This document shows positions 1 to 8,359 of a stretch of DNA of 64,000 bases, piece after piece. The translations under genes were made by a program, and so were the position numbers. The notes under the pieces are model-generated. The model did not search any database and had not been told where the DNA came from. It saw only the letters and a program-made list of their open reading frames with translations. Every line of letters begins with the position of its first letter. Positions within the stretch are counted from its first letter, which is position 1. The stretch comes from Cyclobacteriaceae bacterium (lineage in GTDB: Bacteria; Bacteroidota; Bacteroidia; Cytophagales; Cyclobacteriaceae), in the NCBI GenBank assembly GCA_022842845.1, contig JALHOT010000007.1, forward strand, positions 52,824 through 116,823, written 5' to 3'.

Positions 1-1
1 A

Positions 2-535
2 CAGGCTCGCTTAATGTCGCAAGCCCTGAGAAAACTAACCGGTACCATCGCTAAAACAGGTTGTTCTTGTATTTTCATTAACCAGCTGCGCGAAAAAATT
101 GGCGTTATGTTCGGTAACCCTGAAACGACTACTGGTGGTAATGCACTTAAATTCTATGCTTCTGTACGTTTGGATATTCGCAGAATCGGTCAATTGAAAG
201 ACGGAGATGATATTAACGGTAACCGCACCAAAGTAAAGGTGGTGAAGAACAAGGTGGCTCCTCCTTTCAAGGTAGTAGAGTTCGATATCATGTACGGGAA
301 AGGGATTTCAAAAACAGGTGAAATCATCGATCTGGGTGTAGAGTTGAATGTGATTCAGAAATCAGGTTCCTGGTTCTCTTACAATGGCAACAAACTTGGT
401 CAGGGCCGCGACTCTGTTAAACAACTGATTGAGGATAACCCAGAACTTGCCGAAGAACTGGAAAAGAAAATCAAAGATCTGGTAATGGTTGCTAAAGATA
501 GCGGTAAACCAGTGTTGGCCGAGGAAAAAGAGTAA
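2..535 (+). CDS. recA: Recombinase RecA, C-terminal part (cut by window start)
   Basis: RecA forms filaments on single-stranded DNA, carries out homologous strand exchange and triggers LexA cleavage in the SOS response. The frame is open to the window edge: codons before the first ATG at 14 read Q-A-R-L, giving the RecA stretch [14 protein letters not shown], so the true start lies upstream. Visible are the core strand with [17 protein letters not shown] and the DNA-binding loop L2 ending [10 protein letters not shown], then the C-terminal domain with an acidic tail (VLAEEKE). Walker A and B lie outside the window. An imperfect palindrome follows the stop at 557-609 and may end the transcript. 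Confidence 0.97.
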   Translation, partial: QARLMSQALRKLTGTIAKTGCSCIFINQLREKIGVMFGNPETTTGGNALKFYASVRLDIRRIGQLKDGDDINGNRTKVKVVKNKVAPPFKVVEFDIMYGKGISKTGEIIDLGVELNVIQKSGSWFSYNGNKLGQGRDSVKQLIEDNPELAEELEKKIKDLVMVAKDSGKPVLAEEKE

Positions 536-556
536 TTATCAACGACATATGACAAT

Positions 557-609
557 AGACACAAGTAGCAAGATCGAATCTATAGATGTAGGTCTTGCTA
601 CTTATGTCT
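557..609. repeat. Imperfect palindrome (AGTAGCAAGATC family) after recA
   Basis: Left arm 557-575 and right arm 591-609 are inverted copies that match at 17 of 19 positions, with a 15-base loop. The arms read AAGTAGCAAGATC and GTCTTGCTACTT. A closely related palindrome lies upstream of argS at 15642-15683, so this is a dispersed repeat and not just a local terminator. It has no poly-T tail. It lies between recA (+) and a permease gene (-), where it could stop transcription from either side. Confidence 0.7.
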
Positions 610-621
610 TAGTACTTAATT

Positions 622-1893
622 CTATGTGGATCTAATTGCCTCAACAGGATCCAATCTGGAAGCCATGGCTGCTGGTACCACACCTGAAACTATCCCTATA
701 ATAGTTGATACCCCTAAGCCCAGTACAACATTTTTAGCTGACAGTACAATTTCCAAATTACCGATAGAGACTCTACTTATCAGCCATACGAGCAGCAATC
801 CAGTAAGGCCACCAATCAGGCTCAGAAAAATTGATTCGAACAAAAACTGAAATAAAATAAAGTAGTTTTTTGCACCCAACGATTTTTGTAAGCCTATAAT
901 ACTGGTTCTCTCTTTTACTGACACAAACATAATATTGGCAATGCCAAAGCCGCCCACCAAAATTGAGAAACCACCAATTACCCACCCTGCAAGACTTAAC
1001 ACATCAAACACACCACTAATCATGTTGGCAATTGCCTCAGGACGGTTGATTGCAAAGTTATCCTTCTCTGTTGGCTTTAATCCCCTACGGCCACGCATTA
1101 AACCACGTAATTCGTTTTCAAGTGCCACCAGGCCTAGGTCTTTTTCACTACCACGCAAACCGATAACTGAGCGCGCATTAAACTCATTCCATCTTCCTGT
1201 TCCTGTTTGATAGATTTTTCGTAAAGCATTGTAGGGCATCAAACAACTATAATCCCCAAAGCTGTCACCAAAAACATTTTCACCTTCTCTCTCGGTTGTA
1301 CCTATTACTGTGTACTTTCTATTCTTAATCCGAATTGTTTTGCCAATAGGATTCTCGTCATTTAAAAATAACTTCTGTTTAATCTCATACCCTATAATTA
1401 CAACATCTCTGCCGGATGCTATTTCCAATTCGCTAAAGTATCTTCCCTCCGCTATTTTTACATCAAACACTTGATCATAATCATCAGAACCACCTACAAA
1501 ATTCACCTGACCCAAACTGTTGCTGTTTCGCTTTACAATTCCACCACCCACATTCGCGTAAATACAAACAGCAGATGAATACTGGAGATTATTTTTAAGA
1601 AAACGATACTCAGGATAGGAACTTGTTGGCCACTTAATATAGCTCTTCCACCAGTCCCTACTTCCATCGCCTCCTCCCCACGGAAACTTATCAACGTATA
1701 AAACATCTGTGCCCAGAAAATTTAGGCTCGTTTTAACATTTCTTTCTAGTGAATCAACAATGGTCAAAACTGATATAATAGCAAAAATACCTATTGTTAC
1801 ACCCAGCAGTGAAAGTACGGTGCGGAGAACATTAACCTGAAGCGCTTTCCACGCAAATCGGAAACTTTCAAATATTTGAACGAGAAAAGACAT
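622..1893 (-). CDS. MacB/FtsX-type ABC transporter permease (paralogue 1)
   Basis: Inner-membrane permease subunit of a MacB/LolCDE-like ABC transporter, 423 aa. The order is typical: one membrane helix near residues 22-45 (LLGVTIGIFAIISVLTIVDS), a periplasmic MacB_PCD domain at about 50-280, then three helices of the FtsX domain at about 300-420, with the end motif ASRLDPVEAIRST. No ATPase domain is fused and no ATPase gene is adjacent, so the partner must be encoded elsewhere. The next gene upstream on this strand (2002-3267) is a paralogue. Substrate is unknown; family members extrude peptides, antibiotics or lipoproteins. Confidence 0.88.
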   Translation of the reverse strand: MSFLVQIFESFRFAWKALQVNVLRTVLSLLGVTIGIFAIISVLTIVDSLERNVKTSLNFLGTDVLYVDKFPWGGGDGSRDWWKSYIKWPTSSYPEYRFLKNNLQYSSAVCIYANVGGGIVKRNSNSLGQVNFVGGSDDYDQVFDVKIAEGRYFSELEIASGRDVVIIGYEIKQKLFLNDENPIGKTIRIKNRKYTVIGTTEREGENVFGDSFGDYSCLMPYNALRKIYQTGTGRWNEFNARSVIGLRGSEKDLGLVALENELRGLMRGRRGLKPTEKDNFAINRPEAIANMISGVFDVLSLAGWVIGGFSILVGGFGIANIMFVSVKERTSIIGLQKSLGAKNYFILFQFLFESIFLSLIGGLTGLLLVWLISRVSIGNLEIVLSAKNVVLGLGVSTIIGIVSGVVPAAMASRLDPVEAIRST

Positions 1894-2001
1894 ACAAAAG
1901 AAGAGTTTCTTTAGTAAAAAGACTTTAACAAAATGACACCTCTTTAAATTATGTGGGAATTAGATATAAGAGTGGCTAATTTACTAGTATTTGAATTTAG
2001 T

Positions 2002-3267
2002 TTATGTTGAGCGTATTGCGGCCACAGGATCTAACCTGGCTGCCATGGCTGCAGGTACGATGCCTGACACAAGTCCAATGACAGTTGATACACCAAGGCC
2101 CAAGACTATGTTCTTAAGAGTGAGTACTACCTGCAGGCTGCCCATTGGTATGAAGGTAATCAGCCAGACCAAAAATAAGCCGGCTAATCCACCAATCAAG
2201 CTTAAGAAAACAGCCTCGAATAAGAATTGGAAGAGTATAAAATAGTTTTTCGCCCCTAAAGACTTTTGCAAACCAATAATACTGGTTCTCTCCTTTACTG
2301 AAACGAACATGATGTTAGCAATACCAAAGCCCCCAACCAGAATCGAGAATCCACCGATTACCCAACCAGCCAGACCTACCACATCAAACAAACTTCCAAT
2401 AACATTGGCAATGGCTTCCGGTCTATTCAATGCAAAATTATCTTTCTCAGTAGGTTTTAATCCTCTGCGCACCCTTAAGTAGCCACGCATTTCATTTTCC
2501 AATTCAACCAATCCAATATCCGCTTCTTTCCCTTTGATGCCAATACTCGAGCCAATTTCATTCCAGCGACCGGTACCGGTTTGGTATAATCCCCTGAAGG
2601 CTTTATAAGGAATCACACAGGCATAGTCGTTACTAGGTGTGCCGATAAAGCTCTCTCCTTCTTTCTTCATAACACCGATTACGAAGTATTTAAGGTTTTT
2701 AATCTTGACCTCTTGGCCAACAGGGTTTTCTTCGTTGGGAAAAAGTGCTTTAGCCACCTCACTGCCAAGTAATACAACATTACGGCCTCCGTCTATTTCA
2801 TCTAAGGTGAAATAACGACCATTATCTACATTAATTTCAAAAATTCTATCGTACCCTTCGCTACCCCCTACCAGCATGATTTGCCCTATGCTGTTACTCT
2901 TACGCCTGATCACCATATTGCCTTTGCGCGCCAGAATGGCAACAGCATCAGCATTTTTAAGATTGGTTTGCAAGAATTTGTATTCGCTGTAACTGGGGTT
3001 GGGCCTTCTCCAGAAATCCCACCATTTGTATTCACCGTCATTATCGGCCGTATAGGGCCACTTATCTACGTACACTACTCCTGTGCCTAAAAAGTTAAAG
3101 CTGTCTTTGATGTTTTTCTCCAAAGAATCAACAATGGTTAATACAGCAATGATGGCAAAAATACCCACCGTAACACCAAGTAAGGAAAGAATGGTGCGCA
3201 ACAGGTTAGATTTTAATGCCTTTCCGGCAAAGCGGAAGCTTTCAAGAATTTGACGGAGTAGAAACAT
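2002..3267 (-). CDS. MacB/FtsX-type ABC transporter permease (paralogue 2)
   Basis: 421 aa, the same architecture as the neighbour at 622-1893: helix at about 22-45, periplasmic MacB_PCD domain, three C-terminal FtsX helices. The C-terminal stretch from GWVIGGFSILVGGFG through KSLGAKNYFILFQFLFE is almost identical to the paralogue, while the periplasmic domains differ clearly. The matching DNA differs at many third codon positions, so selection on the protein explains the identity better than recent gene conversion. The two may form a heterodimer or serve different substrates with a shared ATPase; that is inference. A 108-bp gap separates them. Confidence 0.88.
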   Translation of the reverse strand: MFLLRQILESFRFAGKALKSNLLRTILSLLGVTVGIFAIIAVLTIVDSLEKNIKDSFNFLGTGVVYVDKWPYTADNDGEYKWWDFWRRPNPSYSEYKFLQTNLKNADAVAILARKGNMVIRRKSNSIGQIMLVGGSEGYDRIFEINVDNGRYFTLDEIDGGRNVVLLGSEVAKALFPNEENPVGQEVKIKNLKYFVIGVMKKEGESFIGTPSNDYACVIPYKAFRGLYQTGTGRWNEIGSSIGIKGKEADIGLVELENEMRGYLRVRRGLKPTEKDNFALNRPEAIANVIGSLFDVVGLAGWVIGGFSILVGGFGIANIMFVSVKERTSIIGLQKSLGAKNYFILFQFLFEAVFLSLIGGLAGLFLVWLITFIPMGSLQVVLTLKNIVLGLGVSTVIGLVSGIVPAAMAARLDPVAAIRST

Positions 3268-3501
3268 GTGCAGTTTGTCGGGCCTTAAGGGCTAAAATTA
3301 CGCTTATGACTGCCTTTTACAGGCTTTTGTTACAAAAATTTGCTCATACGAGTATCAATCGCTCAAAGTGACCTTATTTTTGCGCCCTTTAAATCTATTG
3401 TAAACTGCTAAAAGTCCGCCATATGTTGCGGCATCCTTCAAAAGCAGAAGGTTTGTGAAAACATGTTCACAAAGAAGCGCTAAACGTTTAGCCCGTAAGC
3501 T

Positions 3502-4548
3502 ATGAAGTTATCCGAATTCAAATTTGAACTGCCCCAAAACCTGATTGCCATGGAACCAGCCGACAACCGCGATGAAGCGCGGATGATGGTGGTGCACCGT
3601 GACAGCGGAAAAATTGAACACAAAATTTTCAAAGACATAGTTAACTACTTTGATGAAGGCGATATTATGGTTGCCAATGACACCATGGTATTTCCTGCAC
3701 GCCTGTACGGACGCAAGGAAAAGACAGGTGCCAAAATTGAAGTTTTCTTATTGCGCGAGTTAAATGCCGATATGCACCTTTGGGATGTATTGGTAGATCC
3801 TGCCCGTAAAATACGCGTAGGCAATAAACTATATTTTGGCAATGGCGATTTAGTGGCGGAAGTTATTGACAACACCACTTCACGCGGAAGAACAATTCGT
3901 TTCTTATTTGATGGCACTTCTGCTGATTTCGATAAGGTGATTGAAACATTGGGCGAAACACCGCTTCCCAAATACATCAAACGCAAAATTAAGCCTGAGG
4001 ATAAAGAACGTTTTCAAACCATTTTTGCCAAGCATAAGGGCGCTGTCTCTGCCCCTACAGCTGGTATGCACTTTACACGTCAGTTGGTAAAACGTTTACA
4101 GTTGAAAGGTGTTGACATGTCATACATCACACTTCATATTGGCTTGGGCACATTCCGCCAGGTGGATGTAGAAGACTTGACAAAGCACAAGATGGATTCT
4201 GAGAATTTCATCGTAGCTGACGAAACGGTGAATGCCGTTAACAAAGCCCTGGATAATAAAAATCGTGTATGTGCCATTGGTACTACCACCATGCGCGCGC
4301 TGGAATCATCTGTATCGGCTACCAACCGCCTGAAGCCTCGTGATGGATGGACAGATCGCTTTATCTTCCCTCCTTACGATTTCAAAATCTGCAATGCCAT
4401 GGTCACTAACTTTCATCAGCCAGAATCAACGCTATTGATGATGACGGCAGCTTTTGGAGGTTTTGATTTGATTATGGAAGCCTACAAACAGGCCAAGAAA
4501 GAAAAATATAAGTTCCTTACCTACGGTGATGCTATGCTCATTATCTAA
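3502..4548 (+). CDS. queA: tRNA preQ1(34) S-adenosylmethionine ribosyltransferase-isomerase QueA
   Basis: QueA transfers and isomerises the ribosyl part of S-adenosylmethionine onto preQ1 at the wobble base of tRNA, making epoxyqueuosine, in the cytoplasm. The 348-aa length is normal. Family landmarks are the start [32 protein letters not shown], the signature PTAGMHFT, and [10 protein letters not shown]. The ATG at 3502 fits the family N-terminus. A clear terminator follows (4576-4606). The gene stands alone, divergent from the permeases. The 234-bp upstream region holds a TATTTTTG (-7-like) match at 3375-3382, but I could not find a matching -33 element. Confidence 0.96.
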   Translation: MKLSEFKFELPQNLIAMEPADNRDEARMMVVHRDSGKIEHKIFKDIVNYFDEGDIMVANDTMVFPARLYGRKEKTGAKIEVFLLRELNADMHLWDVLVDPARKIRVGNKLYFGNGDLVAEVIDNTTSRGRTIRFLFDGTSADFDKVIETLGETPLPKYIKRKIKPEDKERFQTIFAKHKGAVSAPTAGMHFTRQLVKRLQLKGVDMSYITLHIGLGTFRQVDVEDLTKHKMDSENFIVADETVNAVNKALDNKNRVCAIGTTTMRALESSVSATNRLKPRDGWTDRFIFPPYDFKICNAMVTNFHQPESTLLMMTAAFGGFDLIMEAYKQAKKEKYKFLTYGDAMLII

Positions 4549-4575
4549 GCAAGTATTACAAACGCCAAATAACGG

Positions 4576-4606
4576 AAGCCATTTCAATGAAATGGCTTTT
4601 GTTTTT
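4576..4606 (+). terminator. Rho-independent terminator after queA
   Basis: Perfect 9-bp stem AAGCCATTT / AAATGGCTT (4576-4584 and 4590-4598) with a 5-base loop, followed by a T-rich run TTGTTTTT. It lies 28 bp after the queA stop and ends just before the stop of the convergent small membrane gene. Confidence 0.88.
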
Positions 4607-4617
4607 AACTGTGCTTG

Positions 4618-4872
4618 CTAAAACTTATTTTCTCTGATTAAGTAGATGAAGAAAGATACCGCCACAGGGTAAATCAATAGGTAAATCATGGAGAAAGGAA
4701 TGATTCGAAAAATGATTGCCAATGGCACCACTAACAATATCGAGCCGGCAAACCAAATGATGGCCTTCTTAGATGATGGCACATCCTTTTTATAAAGTTG
4801 AATCATTTGATAAACCAGCAGGGTAATTACTACCACATTAAAAAGAAGCACTAAAAAGCGAAGGATAACCAT
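4618..4872 (-). CDS. Small three-helix membrane protein, unknown
   Basis: 84 aa from the ATG at 4872 (MVILRFLVLLFNVV). A longer frame reaches 5007, but it would run 111 bases into ispD and its extra residues look like antisense of that gene, so I reject it. About three membrane segments are visible: residues 2-22, a middle one (AIIWFAGSILLVVPLAIIF), and MIYLLIYPVAVSFFIYLI near the end, with a charged loop QLYKKDVPSSKK. I do not recognise a family. It is divergent from ispD with only 24 bp between start codons, so the two promoters must overlap or sit inside the partner gene. Confidence 0.65.
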   Translation of the reverse strand: MVILRFLVLLFNVVVITLLVYQMIQLYKKDVPSSKKAIIWFAGSILLVVPLAIIFRIIPFSMIYLLIYPVAVSFFIYLIRENKF

Positions 4873-4896
4873 AGCAATTGATATTTTAGTAAAAAT

Positions 4897-5574
4897 ATGA
4901 ATTTGAAAGAATACGCACTCATAGTTGCCGGAGGGAAAGGTACCCGGATGAAAACAAAACTTCCAAAGCAGTTTCTGGAACTCAATGGCCTGCCTGTTTT
5001 GATGCACACCATCAACGCTTTCTATCGTTACAATGAGAAAATAAGCATCATCCTGGTTTTACCTGAAGATGATTTTGAACTGTGGGCTGAGCTCTGCCGC
5101 AAGTATTCTTTCCATAGAAATATCATGTTGCAGAAAGGTGGCGACTCCCGCTTTCAATCTGTGAAGAACGGATTGGGCTGCATCCAAGAACCCGGCCTGG
5201 TGGCTATTCACGATGGGGTTCGTCCGCTTGTGAGTGAAGATATTATAGGCGCCTCCTTCCGCCTGGCCTCCGTGCATGATTCTGCCGTGGCAGCCGTACG
5301 CTTAAAAGAATCTATTCGCATGACTGATCAGGATAATACCAAGGCCATGGATCGCTCCAAGTTTCGTCTGATTCAAACACCTCAAACCTTTAAAACAAAA
5401 CTGATTCAGCAAGCTTACGAAGGAAAAGAAGATGCCAGCCTAACTGATGATGCCAGTGTCGCAGAAAAAGCAGGACATATCATTTCACTTTTCGAGGGCA
5501 GTTATGAGAATATTAAAATCACAACTCCTGAAGATCTTATTGTGGCGAAGGCCTTGTTGGATGCTCGAGGTTAG
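4897..5574 (+). CDS. ispD: 2-C-methyl-D-erythritol 4-phosphate cytidylyltransferase IspD
   Basis: IspD joins CTP and MEP to give CDP-methylerythritol, step three of the non-mevalonate isoprenoid pathway, supplying precursors for menaquinone and undecaprenol. The 225-aa length fits. The nucleotide-binding signature is at the N-terminus (AGGKGTRMKTKLPKQFLEL), followed by VAIHDGVRPLV, the RLIQTPQTF segment and the end motif KITTPEDLIVAKALL. The ATG at 4897 lies directly before the usual start of the family. A repeat-rich stretch follows the stop codon (5583-5650). Confidence 0.95.
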   Translation: MNLKEYALIVAGGKGTRMKTKLPKQFLELNGLPVLMHTINAFYRYNEKISIILVLPEDDFELWAELCRKYSFHRNIMLQKGGDSRFQSVKNGLGCIQEPGLVAIHDGVRPLVSEDIIGASFRLASVHDSAVAAVRLKESIRMTDQDNTKAMDRSKFRLIQTPQTFKTKLIQQAYEGKEDASLTDDASVAEKAGHIISLFEGSYENIKITTPEDLIVAKALLDARG

Positions 5575-5582
5575 AAGCTGGA

Positions 5583-5650
5583 AGCTAGAGGTTCGAAGTT
5601 AGATGTAAGATGTTCGACATAAGACTTTGGACAAACTAGAGGCTCGAGGC
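5583..5650. repeat. Dispersed-type repeat (CTAGAGGTTCGA family) after ispD
   Basis: Two direct copies, 5585-5598 (CTAGAGGTTCGAAG) and 5636-5649 (CTAGAGGCTCGAGG), agree at 12 of 14 positions. They flank a segment with AGATGTAAGATG and GACATAAGAC, which resembles the arms of the recA/argS palindromes. Just before them GAAGCT is repeated (5574-5587). The region is non-coding and looks like a degraded dispersed repeat. Confidence 0.5.
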
Positions 5651-5651
5651 T

Positions 5652-5679
5652 GAAAAAGAAAAAGCCTCCTATCGGAGGC
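5652..5679 (-). terminator. Rho-independent terminator for the DUF2795 gene
   Basis: Read on the minus strand: GCCTCC-GATA-GGAGGC (5679 to 5664) followed by TTTTTCTTTTT. It lies 34 bases beyond the stop of the gene ending at 5714. Confidence 0.85.
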
Positions 5680-5713
5680 CCTCTTCAAATCTTCAAATTC
5701 TTAAATCAACAAA
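5680..5713. repeat. Short tandem repeat CTTCAAAT / CTTCAAAT / TCTTAAAT
   Basis: Between the terminator and the DUF2795 stop codon there are two adjacent copies of CTTCAAAT followed by a weaker third copy. This is a minor repeat whose role is unknown. It may be a remnant of the same kind of dispersed repeat as seen elsewhere in the window. Confidence 0.4.
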
Positions 5714-5935
5714 TTAGTATTCGTCTTCGTTGAAGAAGAAATCTTCTTTAGTGGGATAGTCAGGCCAAATTTCTTCAATGCTTTCGAAGGGCTGACCGTC
5801 ATCTTCCAACTCTTGCAGGTTTTCGACAACCTCCAAAGGGGCACCCGTACGGATGGCATAGTCAATCAACTCTTCTTTAGTAGCCGGCCAAGGCGCATCT
5901 TCCAAATAGGAGGCAAGTTCAAGGGTCCAGTACAT
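5714..5935 (-). CDS. DUF2795 domain protein
   Basis: 73 aa, one small acidic domain that begins MYWTLELASYLEDAPWPATK and contains the conserved run ELIDYAIRTGAPLEVVENL. This matches DUF2795 as found across Bacteroidota, where it is a short cytoplasmic protein of unknown function. The C-terminus is very acidic (KEDFFFNEDEY). It is monocistronic: its own promoter is at 5958-5987 and its own terminator at 5652-5679. Confidence 0.85.
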   Translation of the reverse strand: MYWTLELASYLEDAPWPATKEELIDYAIRTGAPLEVVENLQELEDDGQPFESIEEIWPDYPTKEDFFFNEDEY

Positions 5936-5957
5936 AGTATAAGCCTTTAATTTTCCG

Positions 5958-5987
5958 CAAAAATAGAATTAATCTGATATAAACAAA
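5958..5987 (-). promoter_or_regulatory. Bacteroidota-type promoter of the DUF2795 gene
   Basis: On the minus strand, TTTG at 5987-5984 and TATTTTTG at 5965-5958 are 18 bases apart. This fits the Bacteroidota consensus (TTG or TTTG, then TAnnTTTG). The start codon lies 23 bases further on. Confidence 0.55.
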
Positions 5988-6171
5988 CAACTCAAGCCCT
6001 TTGCCGATTTTAAACATTCGACCGGTTCTCAAAAAGTCGATTTCAATGCCATTTAACTACTTTTTGTAACCCAAAGTTTCGCAAGCCGGGAAGAATTTAT
6101 TTAGCACCAAAGCATTAACCATGGTCTGTGGACAAATTTCAGCATATTTGCCTTCTTATTGATAATGCATC

Positions 6172-7854
6172 ATGGCTGACGAAAAAATTATATTCTCGAT
6201 GACCGGGGTGAACAAAATTTACCCCCCTCAAAAGCAAGTTCTTAAAAATATTTACCTCTCTTTTTTCTACGGTGCCAAAATTGGCGTGCTGGGTCTTAAC
6301 GGATCTGGTAAATCTTCTTTGCTGCGCATCATCGCGGGCATTGATAAGGAATTTCAGGGCGAGGTAGTGTCGGACTTAAGTTTCAGTGTAGGCTTGCTGG
6401 AACAAGAACCTCAGCTAGACAAAAGCAAAACAGTTAAAGAAATTGTTGAGGAAGGTGTGCAGCCTATCATGAACTTGTTAAAGGAGTTCGAAGCCATCAA
6501 CGAAAAATTTGCTGATCCAGCCATCATGGAAGATCCTGATGCGATGGATAAGCTGATCACCCGTCAGGGGGAAGTACAAGAAAAATTAGATGCCATTGGC
6601 GCCTGGGAATTAGACAATAAACTAGAACGTGCGATGGATGCACTGCGTTGTCCTCCGGCAGATTCAAAAGTAGAACACCTGTCTGGTGGTGAGAAAAGGC
6701 GCGTGGCACTTTGCCGCCTGCTGCTACAAGAGCCAGATGTACTGTTGCTCGATGAACCTACCAACCACCTTGATGCAGAATCTGTGTATTGGCTGGAACA
6801 ACACCTGAAGCAATATAAGGGTACCGTTATCGCGGTAACACACGACCGTTACTTCTTAGACAATGTGGCAGGGTGGATTCTGGAGTTGGATCGAGGTGAA
6901 GGTATTCCATGGAAAGGCAACTACTCCTCATGGCTAGAACAAAAACAGAAGCGACTGGCGCAAGAAGAGAAATCAGAGAGCAAACGCCAGAAAGCTTTAG
7001 AGCGTGAATTAGAATGGGTACGCATGAACCCTAAAGGACGCCATGCTAAAGGAAAAGCACGTTTGAATAACTATGAAAAGTTATTAGGACAGGAAGGCCG
7101 TGAGAAGGAAGATAAATTAGAACTATACATCCCACCAGGACCCCGCTTAGGTAACATCGTTATAGAAGCCCATGATGTATCAAAGGCCTATGGCGATAAA
7201 TTACTGTACGAACACCTGAACTTTACTCTTCCACCAGCAGGTATTGTGGGTATTATTGGCCCGAACGGTGCCGGTAAAACCACGCTCTTTAAAATGATTA
7301 CGGGTAAAGAGCAACCAGACGCTGGCACTTTCAAAGTAGGGGAAACAGTTCAGATTGCCTATGTAGACCAGGAGCATGATGATCTGAAGCCAGAGGATAC
7401 TGTTTTCCAAGCCATTACTGGAGGTAACGACCTGATCATGATCGGTGGTAAAGAAATGAATGCTCGGGCTTATGTAGGTAAGTTCAACTTTGGAGGCAAC
7501 GACCAACAAAAAAAGATAAAAGAACTCTCGGGTGGTATGCGCAACCGTGTACACTTGGCCATAGCATTAAAGCAGGGTGGCAACTTATTATTGTTAGATG
7601 AACCTACTAACGATTTAGATGTCAACACGCTGCGTGCGCTGGAAGAAGGTCTTGAAAACTTCGGTGGTTGTGCCGTTATTATCTCTCACGATCGTTGGTT
7701 TCTTGATCGTGTGTGTACACACATCCTTGCCTTTGAAGGCGACTCACAGGTGTTCTGGTATGAAGGCACCTTTAGCGAATACGAAGAGAATAGACGTAAA
7801 CGTCTGGGTGACGAACAGCCGCATAGGATCAAGTATAAGAAACTCGTAAAATAA
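6172..7854 (+). CDS. ettA: Energy-dependent translational throttle protein EttA (ABC-F)
   Basis: EttA is an ABC-F ATPase that binds the ribosomal E site and gates entry into the elongation cycle according to ATP/ADP. The 560-aa length is typical. Two ABC domains are visible: Walker A GLNGSGKSS (near 42), signature LSGGEKRR and Walker B LLLDEPTNHLD; then GPNGAGKTT, signature LSGGMRNR and LLLDEPTNDLD. A charged linker containing ERELEWVRMNPKGRHAKGKAR lies between them, as in EttA. There are no membrane segments. The gene ends at 7854 directly before a TTGACAAT repeat hairpin. Confidence 0.95.
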   Translation: MADEKIIFSMTGVNKIYPPQKQVLKNIYLSFFYGAKIGVLGLNGSGKSSLLRIIAGIDKEFQGEVVSDLSFSVGLLEQEPQLDKSKTVKEIVEEGVQPIMNLLKEFEAINEKFADPAIMEDPDAMDKLITRQGEVQEKLDAIGAWELDNKLERAMDALRCPPADSKVEHLSGGEKRRVALCRLLLQEPDVLLLDEPTNHLDAESVYWLEQHLKQYKGTVIAVTHDRYFLDNVAGWILELDRGEGIPWKGNYSSWLEQKQKRLAQEEKSESKRQKALERELEWVRMNPKGRHAKGKARLNNYEKLLGQEGREKEDKLELYIPPGPRLGNIVIEAHDVSKAYGDKLLYEHLNFTLPPAGIVGIIGPNGAGKTTLFKMITGKEQPDAGTFKVGETVQIAYVDQEHDDLKPEDTVFQAITGGNDLIMIGGKEMNARAYVGKFNFGGNDQQKKIKELSGGMRNRVHLAIALKQGGNLLLLDEPTNDLDVNTLRALEEGLENFGGCAVIISHDRWFLDRVCTHILAFEGDSQVFWYEGTFSEYEENRRKRLGDEQPHRIKYKKLVK

Positions 7855-7925
7855 AATTGACAATAGGCAATTGACAATGCACAATTCATTCATTGTCAAT
7901 TGTCAATTGGAAACTGTCAATTGTT
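7855..7925. repeat. Solo TTGACAAT/ATTGTCAA repeat hairpin after ettA
   Basis: Starting at the base after the ettA stop, units of AATTGACAAT occur in both orientations. The core is a perfect 12-bp stem CAATTGACAATG (7868-7879) and CATTGTCAATTG (7891-7902) with an 11-base loop; further TGTCAATTG units follow to 7923. It contains no gene and ends three bases before the next start codon. The same unit forms the ends of the four-helix-bundle element at 33762-34187, so this looks like a gene-less member of that family. Confidence 0.8.
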
Positions 7926-7927
7926 TA

Positions 7928-8296
7928 ATGAAAGCTTTCTACACCATTACGCTGCTTGTGCTCTCCAACACTTTTATGACCCTAGCCTGGTATGGTCATT
8001 TAAAGTTTAAGGATATGAAATGGAGTGAGAGTCTGGGGCTCATCAGCGTAATTCTAATCAGCTGGGGCATTGCACTATTTGAATACATGTTACAAGTGCC
8101 TGCCAATAGAATCGGTTTCAAAGAAAATGGCGGTCCTTTCTCATTGGTCCAACTTAAAGTGATTCAGGAAGTAATTTCGCTAACGGTTTTTGTACTTTTC
8201 TCTCTCGTCTTTTTTAAAACAGAAACTTTCCGCCTCAATCATTTAATCGCCTTTATTTTCTTGATTTTGGCCGTCTACTTCATGTTTAAGAAGTGA
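7928..8296 (+). CDS. DUF486 (DMT-like) four-helix membrane protein
   Basis: 122 aa from the ATG at 7928. A longer frame from 7871 runs through the TTGACAAT repeat and is rejected. Four hydrophobic segments are visible, and the conserved middle part reads ALFEYMLQVPANRIGF, typical of DUF486, a small family distantly like drug/metabolite transporters. It ends ILAVYFMFKK. The function is unknown. It follows ettA by 73 bp; whether both share a transcript depends on the intervening hairpin. Confidence 0.82.
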   Translation: MKAFYTITLLVLSNTFMTLAWYGHLKFKDMKWSESLGLISVILISWGIALFEYMLQVPANRIGFKENGGPFSLVQLKVIQEVISLTVFVLFSLVFFKTETFRLNHLIAFIFLILAVYFMFKK

Positions 8297-8359
8297 ACTG
8301 ATAAGGGCAACTTCCATCTCCGATAAAATTTAGTTAACTTATATTTTAAAATCGGAGCC

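Noticed and set aside
880..2340. Recent gene conversion between the two permeases
   Set aside because: The protein is nearly identical there, but many third codon positions differ, which points to purifying selection.
3268..3501. PreQ1 riboswitch upstream of queA
   Set aside because: I could not find the expected hairpin and A-rich tail; only a -7-like motif is visible.
4873..5007. Longer N-terminus of the small membrane protein before ispD
   Set aside because: It would lie antisense within ispD and has no membrane or signal character; the ATG at 4872 is enough.
7871..7927. Longer N-terminus of the DUF486 protein
   Set aside because: The extra codons are the TTGACAAT repeat; the family starts at the ATG at 7928.
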